64,000 nucleotides of DNA from assembly GCA_022009975.1 (NCBI GenBank), contig CP091733.1, positions 1 to 64,000 on the forward strand, read 5' to 3'. Source of the DNA: Phocaeicola vulgatus. Lineage in GTDB: Bacteria > Bacteroidota > Bacteroidia > Bacteroidales > Tannerellaceae. Below, one piece after another: positions 22,814 to 32,638 of the stretch. Both the position numbers and the translations under genes were made by a program. The notes under the pieces were generated by a model. The model did not search any database, was not told the DNA's origin, and was given only the letters and a program-made list of their open reading frames with translations. Numbering within the stretch: position 1 is the first letter of the stretch; every line of letters begins with the position of its first letter.

Positions 22814-24351
22814 ATGAAAATTAAAAAAATATTGATATGCGGACTGGTTTTTGTTGGGTATGGTTGGATGTGATGATTTCGAAAGCGTAAATACAAATCC
22901 CGACTCAACTAACAAAGTAACATCTGCGATGTTGGCAACAGAACTGTTACGTGATATTACCACTTATAAAAATGGGAATGGAAAGGATTTTATCCGGGAT
23001 GAATTGTTAGCTAAGTATTTGTCGTGGACAGAGGCTAATGATATAGATCTGGCATTCAATTTGTTGGGTGGAGCAAATTATGATGCTTTGAGAGATTTGC
23101 GGAATGCCTCGAAGATGATTGATTTTGCGACGAATGATGAGTTGAAAAAAACTCCTATACGGCATTGTCTCATTTCGTACGGGTTTTCTTTTTCTTCAAT
23201 TTGACAATGCAAGTGGGGGACATACCTTATTCTGAAGCTTTAAGAGCTGAGGATGAAGAGGTGTATTTCCCGAAATATGACTCTCAAAAAGATGTTTTTC
23301 TCGGGTTATTGAATGAATTGGATGAGGCGGACCGTCTCTTTAGTGCTGGTACTAATTTTGAGGGTGATTATATTTATGGAGGGGATGTGACGAAATGGCG
23401 TAAGGCTGTGAATGTTATGCAATTGAAGTTGCTTCTTAATTTGTATAAAAAGGTCGATGATCCGGATTTAAAGGTTCGGGAAAGAATCAATGAGATTATC
23501 AATAACAGACCTGTTTTTGAGTCGATTGCGGATAATTTCCAAGTTGTGTACTCTAATAAGGCTGGACAGAAATATCCTTATTTTTAAGGAAATTAATAGT
23601 TTTGTGAATAATGACAGGATGACTGATCTTTTGTTGATAAATTGAAAGCCTTGAAAGATTATCGTTTATTTTATTATGCGAAACCGACACCGAGCTCAGA
23701 AGAAGCCAAGTTGGATCCCTCGGAATGGGATGCTTATGGTGGAGTAGACCCGACCTTACCGGAGTCTGAGATCTTGACTTTTTGTGAGTGGGGGAACTGT
23801 TTCTCAAATAAATGATCGCTACGAGGAACTGCCGGAGGGCGAGCCTGTATTTTTCTTGAGTTATCAAGAACAAAATTTTATACTGGCTGAGATGGCTCTG
23901 AGAGGTTTTATCTCAAAAAGTCCCAATGAGTATTATGAGGAAGGCGTTCGTTCTTCAATGCGGTTTGTGGCGGATAATACTCCCGATGATGTTATGTTCC
24001 ATCATAATCGAAAAATAACAGATGCCTATATTCAAGAATATCTCGGAAACCAAGGCGTTAAGTTCGCTAGTGATTTTCAAGAACAGTTGAGTCAGATTAT
24101 TTGGCAAAAGTACATATTGACGTTTCTTCAAACACCTTACAATGCTTTCTTTGAATATCGTAGGACAGGTGTACCGAATATTCCGATAAATCCGAAATCG
24201 AATAGGAATATACCTTCTGATAAAATGCCGTTAAGATGGATGTATCCATCGGAAGAGTTGGATTACAATATGGATAATGTCTCAAAAATCAATTAGCGAC
24301 CAGTATGGAGGGTCGGATGACTATATGGGTGTCATGTGGATTTTGAAATGA
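22814..24351 (+). CDS. SusD-like lipoprotein, SusD/RagB superfamily (second locus)
   Basis: A short lipoprotein signal ends at GMVGC, with the lipidated cysteine at about residue 19, followed by DDFESVNTNPDSTNKVTSAML. That opening (NTNP with a nearby LATELL helix), the phrase GDIPYSEAL and the C-terminal REYRTG-type end (FFEYRRTGVPNIPINP, MPLRWMYPSEE) match the SusD-like_2 group rather than classical SusD. About 510 residues. It starts 14 bases after susC. Frame breaks occur near 22850, 23150, 23580, 23635, 23790 and 24290. No enzyme or outer-membrane lipoprotein gene follows, so this locus is only a receptor pair with its regulators; the ligand cannot be guessed from gene content. Confidence 0.88.
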
Positions 24352-24401
24352 GAATGTAATGCATATAATTTTCGGGTCATTTCAAAGGAAAAACTGCTCT
24401 T

Positions 24402-24432
24402 TTTGTTATTTCTATAAAGATATTTACATTTG
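24402..24432 (+). promoter_or_regulatory. Consensus promoter at the start of the HU-SPOR gene
   Basis: TTTG at 24402-24405 and TACATTTG at 24425-24432 are 19 bases apart, an exact match to the Bacteroidetes consensus. The expected transcription start is about 24437-24440, which coincides with the ATG at 24438. The transcript would be leaderless or nearly so. Confidence 0.65.
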
Positions 24433-24437
24433 TCTCT

Positions 24438-25484
24438 ATGTTAAGGATAATAAAACATATTGAACGCTTGTTGCTGACGCACGATTGTGTGATCTTGCCG
24501 AAGTTTGGTGGTTTCGTGCTGCAAACTTTGCCGGCGACGTATCAGGAAGAGGAACATTTGTTCCGGTCTATGCGTAAAGAGGTTATGTTCAATGTCACGC
24601 TACAGCATACAGACGGCTTGCTCTCCGAGTCGTATATGCAGACGTATGGCGTTGATTACCGGAAAGCTCAGTTGATGCTGGAAGAGGATATCGAGGCTTT
24701 GAATGTTTCTTTGGAACAAGACAAGCGGATAACATTGGGGCGAATTGGGACTTTCTCTATAGGAGAGGAAGGGCAGACCATTTTTTTACGCCGGGCGATT
24801 CTGGGGTATCTCAATGCGGATTCGTATGGTTTATCATCGTTTCATTTTCCGGTTTTGCGATCGTTGGAGGAAGAGCGGGAAGAGGTTACTTTACTTACGG
24901 GTAAGAAAAAGAAAGATGTGTTCTATATCCCGGTTAGTCGTAAGTTGATCCGGGTTGTTGCGGCGTCAGCTGCTGCTGTCGCATTATTCTTTGTGGTTTC
25001 GACTCCGGTGAAAGAAGTAAACCTGTCCGCTTATACAGCTAGTTTTGTTCCTACGGAGATGATAAATTATAGGTTTGAGGAACCGATTTCTCAGCCGGAG
25101 GAAATTCAAATATCTCAAGTGGACGAGATGGTAGCGGAGGTAACTCCTAAAATAGAAGCGACTAAGGAGACAGAGATTGCCAAAGCGGCTTCTGCTCCTG
25201 AGGTAAAGAAAGAGCTTGTTGCTCCCGCTCCGAAAGTGAAATCCGTGGCACCGAAGAAGATGTATCATATCGTGATAGCGAGTTTCCCGACAGAGGAGCA
25301 GGCGAATGAGTATATATCCGGTGTAGACCGTGCGCAATGTAAAAATGTAAGCAAGGTGGTTCGTGATGGCAAATATCGTATTTATGCGGATAAGTTTAAT
25401 AACCGGGCGGATGCCGAGAGCTACATGGCGACACTTCGAAAAATAGAAAAGTATAAAGATGCTTGGCTGTTCATTAGCCGTTAA
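24438..25484 (+). CDS. HU-like/SPOR-domain protein
   Basis: Residues 1-120 fit a bacterial HU-CCDC81-type module (MLRIIKHIERLLLTHDCVILPKFGGFVLQ, then FNVTLQHTDGLLSESYM and ITLGRIGTFSIGEEGQ). A membrane segment follows at about residues 172-189 (VVAASAAAVALFFVVST). A Pro/Glu/Lys-rich linker leads to a C-terminal SPOR domain (MYHIVIASFPTEEQANEY to AWLFISR). SPOR domains bind denuded peptidoglycan glycans, often at the division site, so the protein probably spans the inner membrane with SPOR in the periplasm. The open reading frame is intact at 348 residues, one of few in the window. It stands alone between the second SusCD locus and a convergent operon. Confidence 0.85.
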   Translation: MLRIIKHIERLLLTHDCVILPKFGGFVLQTLPATYQEEEHLFRSMRKEVMFNVTLQHTDGLLSESYMQTYGVDYRKAQLMLEEDIEALNVSLEQDKRITLGRIGTFSIGEEGQTIFLRRAILGYLNADSYGLSSFHFPVLRSLEEEREEVTLLTGKKKKDVFYIPVSRKLIRVVAASAAAVALFFVVSTPVKEVNLSAYTASFVPTEMINYRFEEPISQPEEIQISQVDEMVAEVTPKIEATKETEIAKAASAPEVKKELVAPAPKVKSVAPKKMYHIVIASFPTEEQANEYISGVDRAQCKNVSKVVRDGKYRIYADKFNNRADAESYMATLRKIEKYKDAWLFISR

Positions 25485-25489
25485 TAAAA

Positions 25490-25511
25490 AGCCTGATCGA
25501 AAGATCAGGCT
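25490..25511 (-). terminator. Intrinsic terminator for the SPFH/Arc operon
   Basis: A 9-10-base perfect stem (AGCCTGATC and its complement) with GAAA/TTTC loop is followed on the minus strand by TTTTTATTAA. The stop codon of the Arc-like gene lies within the stem. It may also slow readthrough from the convergent HU-SPOR gene, which ends six bases away. Confidence 0.75.
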
Positions 25512-25710
25512 ATGACTTGTCGTCGTTTTGTGGCCGGGGCAGTCTTTTTCTTCTTCAACCGTCCTGCCTTTCGTAAGGCTTGGTCCAGAATGTACTGGAT
25601 TTGGCCATTGGTGCTGCGAAATTCGTCCGCAGCCCAAGCTTCGATAGCTTCCATCATATCAGCGTCCACCCGAAGGATGAAGCTTTTGACAGTATTATCT
25701 TTTTGGCCAT
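25505..25710 (-). CDS. Small Arc-like ribbon-helix-helix protein
   Basis: A 68-69-residue protein reading MAKKDNTVKSFILRVD, then ADMMEAIEAWAADEFRSTNGQIQYILDQALRKAGRLKKK. The strand (KSFILRVD) followed by two helices, with conserved NGQIQ before the second helix, matches the Arc/MetJ ribbon-helix-helix fold. A lysine-rich tail follows. One base is missing in the A-run just after the start, so no single open frame covers it. It begins 28 bases after the stop of the SPFH gene and is likely in the same operon. It may bind DNA; there is no toxin gene next to it. Confidence 0.72.
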
Positions 25711-25738
25711 ATACTAGTATTAATATTAAATTCTTACA

Positions 25739-26690
25739 TTAATGATGTAGGGTCCCGGTATTTACGACAGGTTGCGCTGCCTCGTCAGCACAAAGGACAA
25801 CCAACAGATTACTGACCATTGCGGCCTTTCGTTCCTCATCCAGTTCCACAATATTGTCTTTATCCAGTTTGTTCAAGGCGAGTTGAACCATGCTAACCGC
25901 TCCTTCCACGATCCGTTCTCTGGCGGCGATAATTGCTTCCGCTTGCTGGCGGCGTAACATGACTCCGGCGATCTCGGAAGCATACGCTAAGTAATTGATA
26001 CGAGCTTCCAATACCTCAATGCCTGCTATTGCCAAACGACTGTTTAATTCCTCCTCCAGTTTTTGAGCGACCTCCCCGTCATCGGATCGTAAGGTGACGG
26101 GATCTTTGCTCTCGTTATAATCATAGGCATACATGCCAGCTATCTTACGGATGGCGGCGTCACTTTGTATCTGCACGAAATTCTCATAATTCTGCATTCG
26201 TTGGGATAATTCAGAGGATTCTCCCATTGATATGAATGATTTATTCGAAGAGATACTAATGGACGAAGAATCGATGTCGAACATCGCTCTATAAGTATCC
26301 TTGACTTTCCATACCATCACGGCCCCGATCATAACCGGATTGCCGACCTTATCGTTTACCTTGATAGGAGGGACATCTAAATTACGGGCACGTAACGTGA
26401 TTTTCTTTTTGCTGTAAAGCGGGTTGACCCAGAAAATCCATTATCAGTAATTGTCCCTTTATATTTTCCGAAAAAGAGCATTACTCGGGCATTATTGGGC
26501 CTCGATTTCCATGAGTCCCAATAAACAAACCGCTAACAGGCAGAGTCCGGCGATGCCGGTGATTACGCTCCAAGTCTCATTTATGCCTGCGATTAAATAG
26601 CAGCTAAGACCCGATAGAGCCAGTATGAGAAAAAGGGCAAGAAACCCAGAGATTCTCAGTCCATTGAATGTCTTTTTCAGTTGCTTTCAT
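25739..26690 (-). CDS. SPFH/Band 7-domain membrane protein
   Basis: The N-terminus has two hydrophobic segments (FLALFLILALSGLSCYLIAG and ITGIAGLCLLAVCLLGLM), reconstructed across frame breaks near 26640, 26500 and 26440. An SPFH core follows: NARVMLFFGKYKGTI, ITLRARNLDVPPIKVNDK, NPVMIGAVMVWKVKDTYRAMFDI. Then a coiled region with ARINYLAYASEIAGVMLRRQQAEAIIAARERIVEGAV. About 317 residues. SPFH proteins assemble in membranes as scaffolds for lipid domains or proteases. The linked Arc-like gene recurs next to this family in Bacteroidales as far as I recall (recollection only). Confidence 0.82.
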
Positions 26691-26800
26691 GATGATTTAT
26701 ATTTGATATTAATTTGATATCACAAAAATAAGCGATTTTTTTATGGAGACTGCCAAATATTTTTGAGGGATATTATTAGAGTGATCTGTAAATATTTTCA

Positions 26801-26808
26801 TAGCTTTG
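26801..26808 (+). promoter_or_regulatory. -7 box TAGCTTTG before the PIF1-like helicase gene
   Basis: The octamer fits TAnnTTTG and lies 18 bases before the ATG at 26826. No clear TTG is seen 19-21 bases upstream, so the assignment is tentative. The 135-base gap also serves the divergent SPFH gene, which has a TATTTTTG candidate at 26730-26723 on the minus strand. Confidence 0.4.
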
Positions 26809-26825
26809 TCTCATCTAAAAATTAC

Positions 26826-28840
26826 ATGCTTGGACTTTCAGTTAGACACGAACAATAAGGAGTTTCAGGATGCCTTGCAACTGATCACCCACACTCGCCA
26901 GTCTGTTTTCCTGACAGGGAAAGCGGACAGGCAAGTCTACCTTTTTGAAGTATATCTGTAATCATACGAAGAAAATAAGTATGTGGTGCTGGCTCCTACT
27001 GGAATAGCAGCCATAAATGCAGGTGGCTTTACCTTGCATTCTTTTTCAAGCTTCCTTTCCGGCCGATGTTGCCGGATGATCCGGATTTAAGTTCGTCGCA
27101 TGGTCGTATCTATGAGTTTTTTTCAAGTATCCGAAGGAGAAACGGAAGATTATAGCGGAGGTCGATTTGATTATCATTGATGAGATATCGATGGTGAGGG
27201 CGGATATTATTGATTGTGTAGATCGTATCTTGAGAGTTTACTCCGGCAATATGCGATTACCTTTCGGTGGAAAGCAGTTATTGTTTGTGGGAGATGTCTT
27301 CCAGTTGGAGCCGGTTGTTCCGTCGGATCAAAAGAGATCTTAAGTTTGTTCTATGCGAGCCCTTTCTTTTCTCGGCTCGTGTGTTCAAGGATATCAATTT
27401 AGTACCGATCGAGTTGCAAAAGGTGTATCGCCAGACCGATCCTGTTTTTTTATCAATGTATTGGATCGGATTCGTAATAATGCCGCTAGAAAAACAGGAG
27501 TTGGATACGTTGAACGGTCGTTATTTCCCGTCTTTCGAACCGCAAAATGAGGATATGTATATTACGCTGGCCACTCGCCGGGATCAGGTTGATTTTATCA
27601 ATGAGAAGAAGTTGGCCGAACTTCCCGGAGAAGAATATGTCTCCGTGGGAAAGATCGAGGGGGATTTTTCCGGAATCCTCATTACCTACCCAGCTGAATT
27701 TATCCATCAAGGAACAGGCGCAGGTTATTTTTTTATCGATAATGATTATGAGCGTCGTTGGGTAAACGGAACGATTGGTATGGTATCGGGTATCGATGAG
27801 AATGGAAATGTTTATGTCTTGCTGGAGAGCGGTGTAGAACATTTGGTCGAACCTACCTCATGGCGAAATTATAAATACAAATATAACGAGAAAGAGAAAC
27901 GGATCGAGGAAGAGATTGTCGGTACGTTCGAACAATTGCCGATCTCGTTTGGCTTGGGCGATCACGGTGCATAAGAGTCAAGGCTTGACTTTTAGCCGGG
28001 TGGTAGTTGATTTGACCGGAGGGGTATTTGCCGGGGGACAAACCTATGTGGCGTTGAGTCGTTGTACTTCATTGGAAGGATTGGTGCTAAAAAGCAAGAT
28101 CTCTTCCCGGGATATCTTTATCCGGAAAGAGATCGTAGAATTCAGCCAAATATTCAATAACCAAGCATTAATAGAGAAAAAGTATCAAAGTGAGCGAGGC
28201 GGAATTGCAATATGGTCGGGCGGCTCAGGGTTTTCGGCAGGGTAATATGCAAGAGGCGGTCGAGGCTTTTGCCGCCGCTGTATCTAAACGGAATGAATTG
28301 GATAATCCGATGGTACAACGGCTGCTTCGTTTGAAATTGCAAGCGTTGAATAGTCAAAAGGCACAGATTAAGGCTTTGCGGGAAGAGTTGCATTCGCTTC
28401 GTGAGACCCAGAAAGAGTATGCGCATGAATATTACTTGATGGGCAACGAGTGCATAACGAAGGCCCATGACGCGAATGCCGCTATCCGTTGTTTTGATAA
28501 GGCCTTGAATTTGAACCGAATTATGTGGAAGCTTGGGTACGCAAAGGGGTTACTTTATTGGATATAGGTGAGGACTATGACGCTCAGGTTTGTTTAAACA
28601 AGGCGGTAAAATTAAGCCCGAAGTCTTTTTAAGGCTCGCTATAACCGTGGAAAATGCCTATTGAAACTCAAATATTACGATGAAGCTATTCTGGATTTCC
28701 AGCAGGCGATAAGCATCAAACCTAAACATGCGGCTTCCCACGAATATCTAGCGGAAGGGTTCCGGGCGATAGGAGAGGACGAATTAGCCCAGCAGCATCA
28801 AGATATTGCGGATGCCTTGCGAGGGGGAGAGGATATATGA
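26826..28840 (+). CDS. PIF1-like superfamily 1 helicase with C-terminal TPR domain
   Basis: The N-terminal half is a PIF1/RecD-like helicase. The Walker A site (FLTGKAGTGKST after repair of a one-base loss near 26925) is followed by VVLAPTGIAAINAGGFTLHS, Walker B VDLIIIDEISMVRAD, FVGDVFQLEPVV, then a UvrD-like C-terminal part with WAITVHKSQGLTFSRVVVD and TYVALSRCTSLEGL. From about residue 440 the chain continues into coiled-coil and tetratricopeptide repeats (YYLMGNECITKAHDANAAIRCFDKAL; ARYNRGKCLLKLKYYDEAILDFQQAI). About 670 residues in total. Frame breaks are near 26835, 26925, 26965, 27045, 27125, 27330, 27460, 27675, 27735, 27945, 28185, 28510 and 28630. Likely role is unwinding of replication or repair intermediates. 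Confidence 0.85.
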
Positions 28841-28848
28841 TGAAATAG

Positions 28849-28881
28849 AAAAGGCGAGAAAATTTATTTCCCGCCTTTTTT
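28849..28881 (+). terminator. Intrinsic terminator after the helicase gene
   Basis: A 13-base stem with one mismatch (28849-28861 with 28867-28879) and a 5-base loop ends in six T residues. It starts eight bases after the helicase stop. The A-rich left arm also makes it usable on the minus strand for the convergent receptor gene. Confidence 0.75.
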
Positions 28882-28900
28882 ATGGAGTTATATCTCTTGA

Positions 28901-31900
28901 TTAATTAAAGATGTAACGGATACCAACCTGCATTTTCCAGCATTCAGTATAGATACGGTTATAAGAATAAGTCTCGGTCGGATATTCACCATTGATCTTA
29001 TACATGGAGAAAAATTGGAGTCTTATTATCATCCATACCTTCATATTTCAAGATACGGCAACCGTTGGAAGAAGATGCGTTCTTCATTACACCCCATTTC
29101 GAGTTGATCATATTACCGATATTCATGAAATCAAGGCTCAATTGGAAATGATGTTCGGTTTTTACCTGCCTTGAATGAGAAATCTTCCGTTATACGAAGG
29201 TCGAAACGATGTACCCAAGGTGCACGTGCGGCATAAGCCTCAGCGTATTCTCCCTTGTGATTCTTTAAATAAGAATCTTGGTCTACGAAGTTCCAGAAAG
29301 CGGTTCTATCTGCTTCATTCTTGAATTTGATTTCACTGTCATCTTTCGGGATATACATCATATCATTATTGATACCGTCGCCATTCATATCATTCGTATA
29401 AGCGAAGCTATATCCGGAAGCGGAATAACCGGAATAGAACAGATTTAAGCTTGTTTTTCTGAGCAGACCTTTATGGCGGAAGGGTAGATTATAATTGATC
29501 GCTGCGATTACCTTGTCGGGCACTACATACCGTGAACGTTGTACGGTTGCGAAATTTGGTCCGTCTATCGTTAACATTCCCTGCCATGTAGATACAGGGT
29601 CGCTACCCGGAAGACCGGAAATTTCTTTGGATTCCGTGTGCGTATAAGCCAACATCATGTTCAAATCCTCTACGGGTTGAGCATTAACCGTAACATTGGC
29701 GGTATAACCATGTCCTTTGGATGTGTTAGTTAATACAACCGCATTCTTACCGGATACATACGTATAATCAGATGGATAAATCAAACGGTTATCCGCTCCG
29801 TTAAAATGTTCCCAATTTGACGGGTCCTTGATGTTGATATTCTCAAGGGTTACGGCATTGATGTTCTTGTTATAGATGAACTCGCCGGTTACGGATAATG
29901 GGAAGGAAGTAGGGAGCTGATAATCTACAGCCAAGGAGGTTTTCCATATTTGTGGCATCTTGAAGTTGTCCTTTACGCCAGAGATCTTAGAACCGGCAAC
30001 CGGATTCTCTATCGTGGTAGGAAGGCCGAATTTCTTGATCGCATCGTCTACATTCGTAATCATGCCGCCAGCCAATTGATCCAGACGGGAATCATGACTT
30101 ACCGCAATTCCATTCTCATATTTTGTGCCGAATACTACGGCATTTTGTACCATATTCGAGTTTGTCGGCATATTCGTAAAGAATACCAAGGGTAAACGTC
30201 CGGTAAATATACCTGTACCACCACGTACTTTTAAGGAATTATCCTTGAACACATCCCAAACGAAACCTACACGAGGGGATATTTGCATTCTAGACTTAGG
30301 CCATTTGCCGGTGTCGATATGTTTGCCTCCGAAATCAAGATCGTAGATTGCGTCGTTTCTTTGAAGATCACTATTGTCGAAAATTAAATCATCGAAACGT
30401 ATGCCATAAGTTAACTTCACGTTCGGACGAATGTTCCACTCATCCTGTGCGTAGAATCCGATCTGGTTAAAGAAGTAACCTGAGCTTTCGGGTCGGAAAC
30501 ACCGTTGTAACCGTATGTCCATGCGAACGTTTCAGGAGCGGCACCGTTCAAGAAATCATCTAAGCTGCTGTAACGATAATATCCCGTACCGTTGCGCATA
30601 TAAGCATTGCTAGCAAGTTGGTGCTCGAAACTGATACCAGCTGTGATCTTATGGTCGCCGGCAAAGTAAGTGAAGTTATCGATAACACTTGTGATCTTGT
30701 TCTTCACGCCGTTGTTGTAAGTAAATAATTCATATCCGGCACTCATATAAGGCTCCATGATTTGGTTACCTTCCGCATCTTTACCTGCCAAGATATCAAT
30801 GAAGGGAAAAGGGGAAGAGTTGGTTCCGCGCATATCCTCGATATCCGTATAAGTGAAAAGTAACTGATTGGAAATCTTATCAGAGAAGCGACTGTTCAAA
30901 TCAGCGGATACGGAAGACACTTTATTGTCTTGGGAATACATGCTGTTGGCAAAAGACATGGATTGGTAACCTACACGGCTTGTATTATACAGACGAGAGC
31001 CGGAACCACCATCCATAGAGTTAGCGTTGGGAGCGTTCCATGCGGTATTCTTTGTATAGTTGTACCGTACGCTCAATTTATGGCCATTCGTGATATTCCA
31101 GTCGATACGACCTAACAATTTCAAATTCTTTTCGTCTGCGGGGAAGTTCGTGGCTGATCCTGTATCATAACCATATTTATCTCTTAAGAAATCGGATACC
31201 TTTTGCATGTCGGAGAGTGTAGTGCGAGATATGTAGTTATTCTCGTCCGGTTGCTCCCCCTTCAGTACGAGCTCTCCATTTGATCACTTGTTGTGGTTGT
31301 TTTTCCACTTCTACATTGGCGAAGAAGAATAATTTATTCTTGATGATCGGACCGCCGAACGTAGCTCCGTAAATCGTTTTGGATTCCTTAGCACGTGCGC
31401 CCAAGTCTTCTCCATCGATTGAGTTTCCTCGCATATTCTGGTTCTGGAAGTAAGTGTAAGCGGAACCTTTGAATGTGTTTGTACCAGATTTGGTAATGGC
31501 ATTGATACCACCACCGATGAAGTTGGTCTGACGAACGTCAAACGGAGCAATTACTACTTGGACTTCTTCGATAGCATCCATAGAGATCGGGTTACCGCCT
31601 CCGGGAAGATTATCCGAAAGGCCGAAGTTTTAATTAAAGTTCGCTCCATCTACCGTAAAGTTCGTGGAACGGCCATCGCCACCGGCAAAAGCTCATGTCG
31701 GAGGCATAAGGAGAAAGGCGTGCGATATCGGAGATACTACGGTTAATGGTGGGTAAAGAGGTGATCTGTGACGAGGAGATATTGGTTGTCGCACCCGTCT
31801 TTTCCGTATTGAACTTCGTTTTCGCCGCTGTGATTACGATCTCGTCCAAGGTCTCGGAAGATTCTTTCAACTTAACATTCAAGTTGTAGTTCTCTCCCAA

Positions 31901-32199
31901 TTGCAGGGTAATGCCGGAATAAACGGCAGATTGATAACCAACGTAAGAGATCGTAACTTTGTATGGACCTCCGTACGCATACCTTGTAAGGAAAAAGCGT
32001 CCGTCAACGTTTGTGATCGTACCATAATTTGTCCCAGAAGGTTCGTGAACCGCCAAAACGGTCGCACCAATAACGGGTTCATCTTGAAACATAACTGTTC
32101 CACTCATACTCGGCTGTTGTTACCTGCGCTTGTGTCGGGATGACAAACAAGAAACTCAGTACAGCTAAAAAGGAATAGCGTCTGTAAATGTCTGCTCAT
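28901..32199 (-). CDS. Oar-like TonB-dependent outer-membrane receptor A
   Basis: After a signal peptide (ending FVIPTQAQ) the mature protein begins with a carboxypeptidase-regulatory-like domain (SGTVMFQDEPVIGATVLAV), the linker ETLDEIVITA, and a plug with LPTINRSISDIARLSP and ISMDAIEEVQVVIAPFDVRQ. GGGINAITKSGTNTFKGS and GGPIIKNKLFFFANVE are signatures of the Oar/'TonB-dependent receptor, carboxypeptidase regulatory-like' group. The barrel ends in MQVGIRYIFN. About 1,090 residues. Frame breaks are near 32160, 32110, 31690, 31640, 31240, 30500 and 29150-28990. No SusD gene is adjacent, consistent with this class. The substrate is unknown; related proteins are linked to surface adhesion or peptide/oligosaccharide uptake. 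Confidence 0.85.
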
Positions 32200-32236
32200 A
32201 ATTTAAAAATAGTTAATGTAATAAAAAAACTTTTCG

Positions 32237-32244
32237 CAAAGTTA
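32237..32244 (-). promoter_or_regulatory. -7 box TAACTTTG for receptor A
   Basis: On the minus strand TAACTTTG lies 38 bases before the ATG of receptor A. No convincing TTG is found at the right distance upstream. The whole gap 32200-32638 separates two divergent receptor genes; apart from these promoter-like boxes I see no gene, RNA or repeat in it. Confidence 0.45.
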
Positions 32245-32580
32245 TGGGTTATTTTTAATATCATTGTATGTTTCTTATTTAATACTTGTTTCATATTCAT
32301 GAAGTTGCTGTGACAGGGCGGAATTGAGTAATGTCCTTATTCGGAGATGGATGGCTTGTATTGGCAAAACAAGAGGGTTCTTTATGAAATTTTTAATTTG
32401 ATGATTCTTAACTAACATTCCCTGTTGGGCGGTGATTTAAAAGAATTATAGATGCTTTTCCTGCATATTGTTGGATTATGGATGTGGTTGGTTGAAAATA
32501 ATAATCTGGAGATCTGTGTGAGGAATGTTAATGCTATGAATATTATATATAGTTTGTGACAAAAAGAGATATCTAATCCC

Positions 32581-32588
32581 TATCTTTG
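32581..32588 (+). promoter_or_regulatory. -7 box TATCTTTG for receptor B
   Basis: TATCTTTG fits TAnnTTTG and lies 50 bases before the ATG at 32639. A TTTG at 32553-32556 is 24 bases upstream, longer than the usual 19-21-base spacing, so the -33 assignment is uncertain. Confidence 0.5.
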
Positions 32589-32638
32589 CGGCGATATACA
32601 AAAATGTTATAATTATTTTAAATATAAATACTTCTTGT

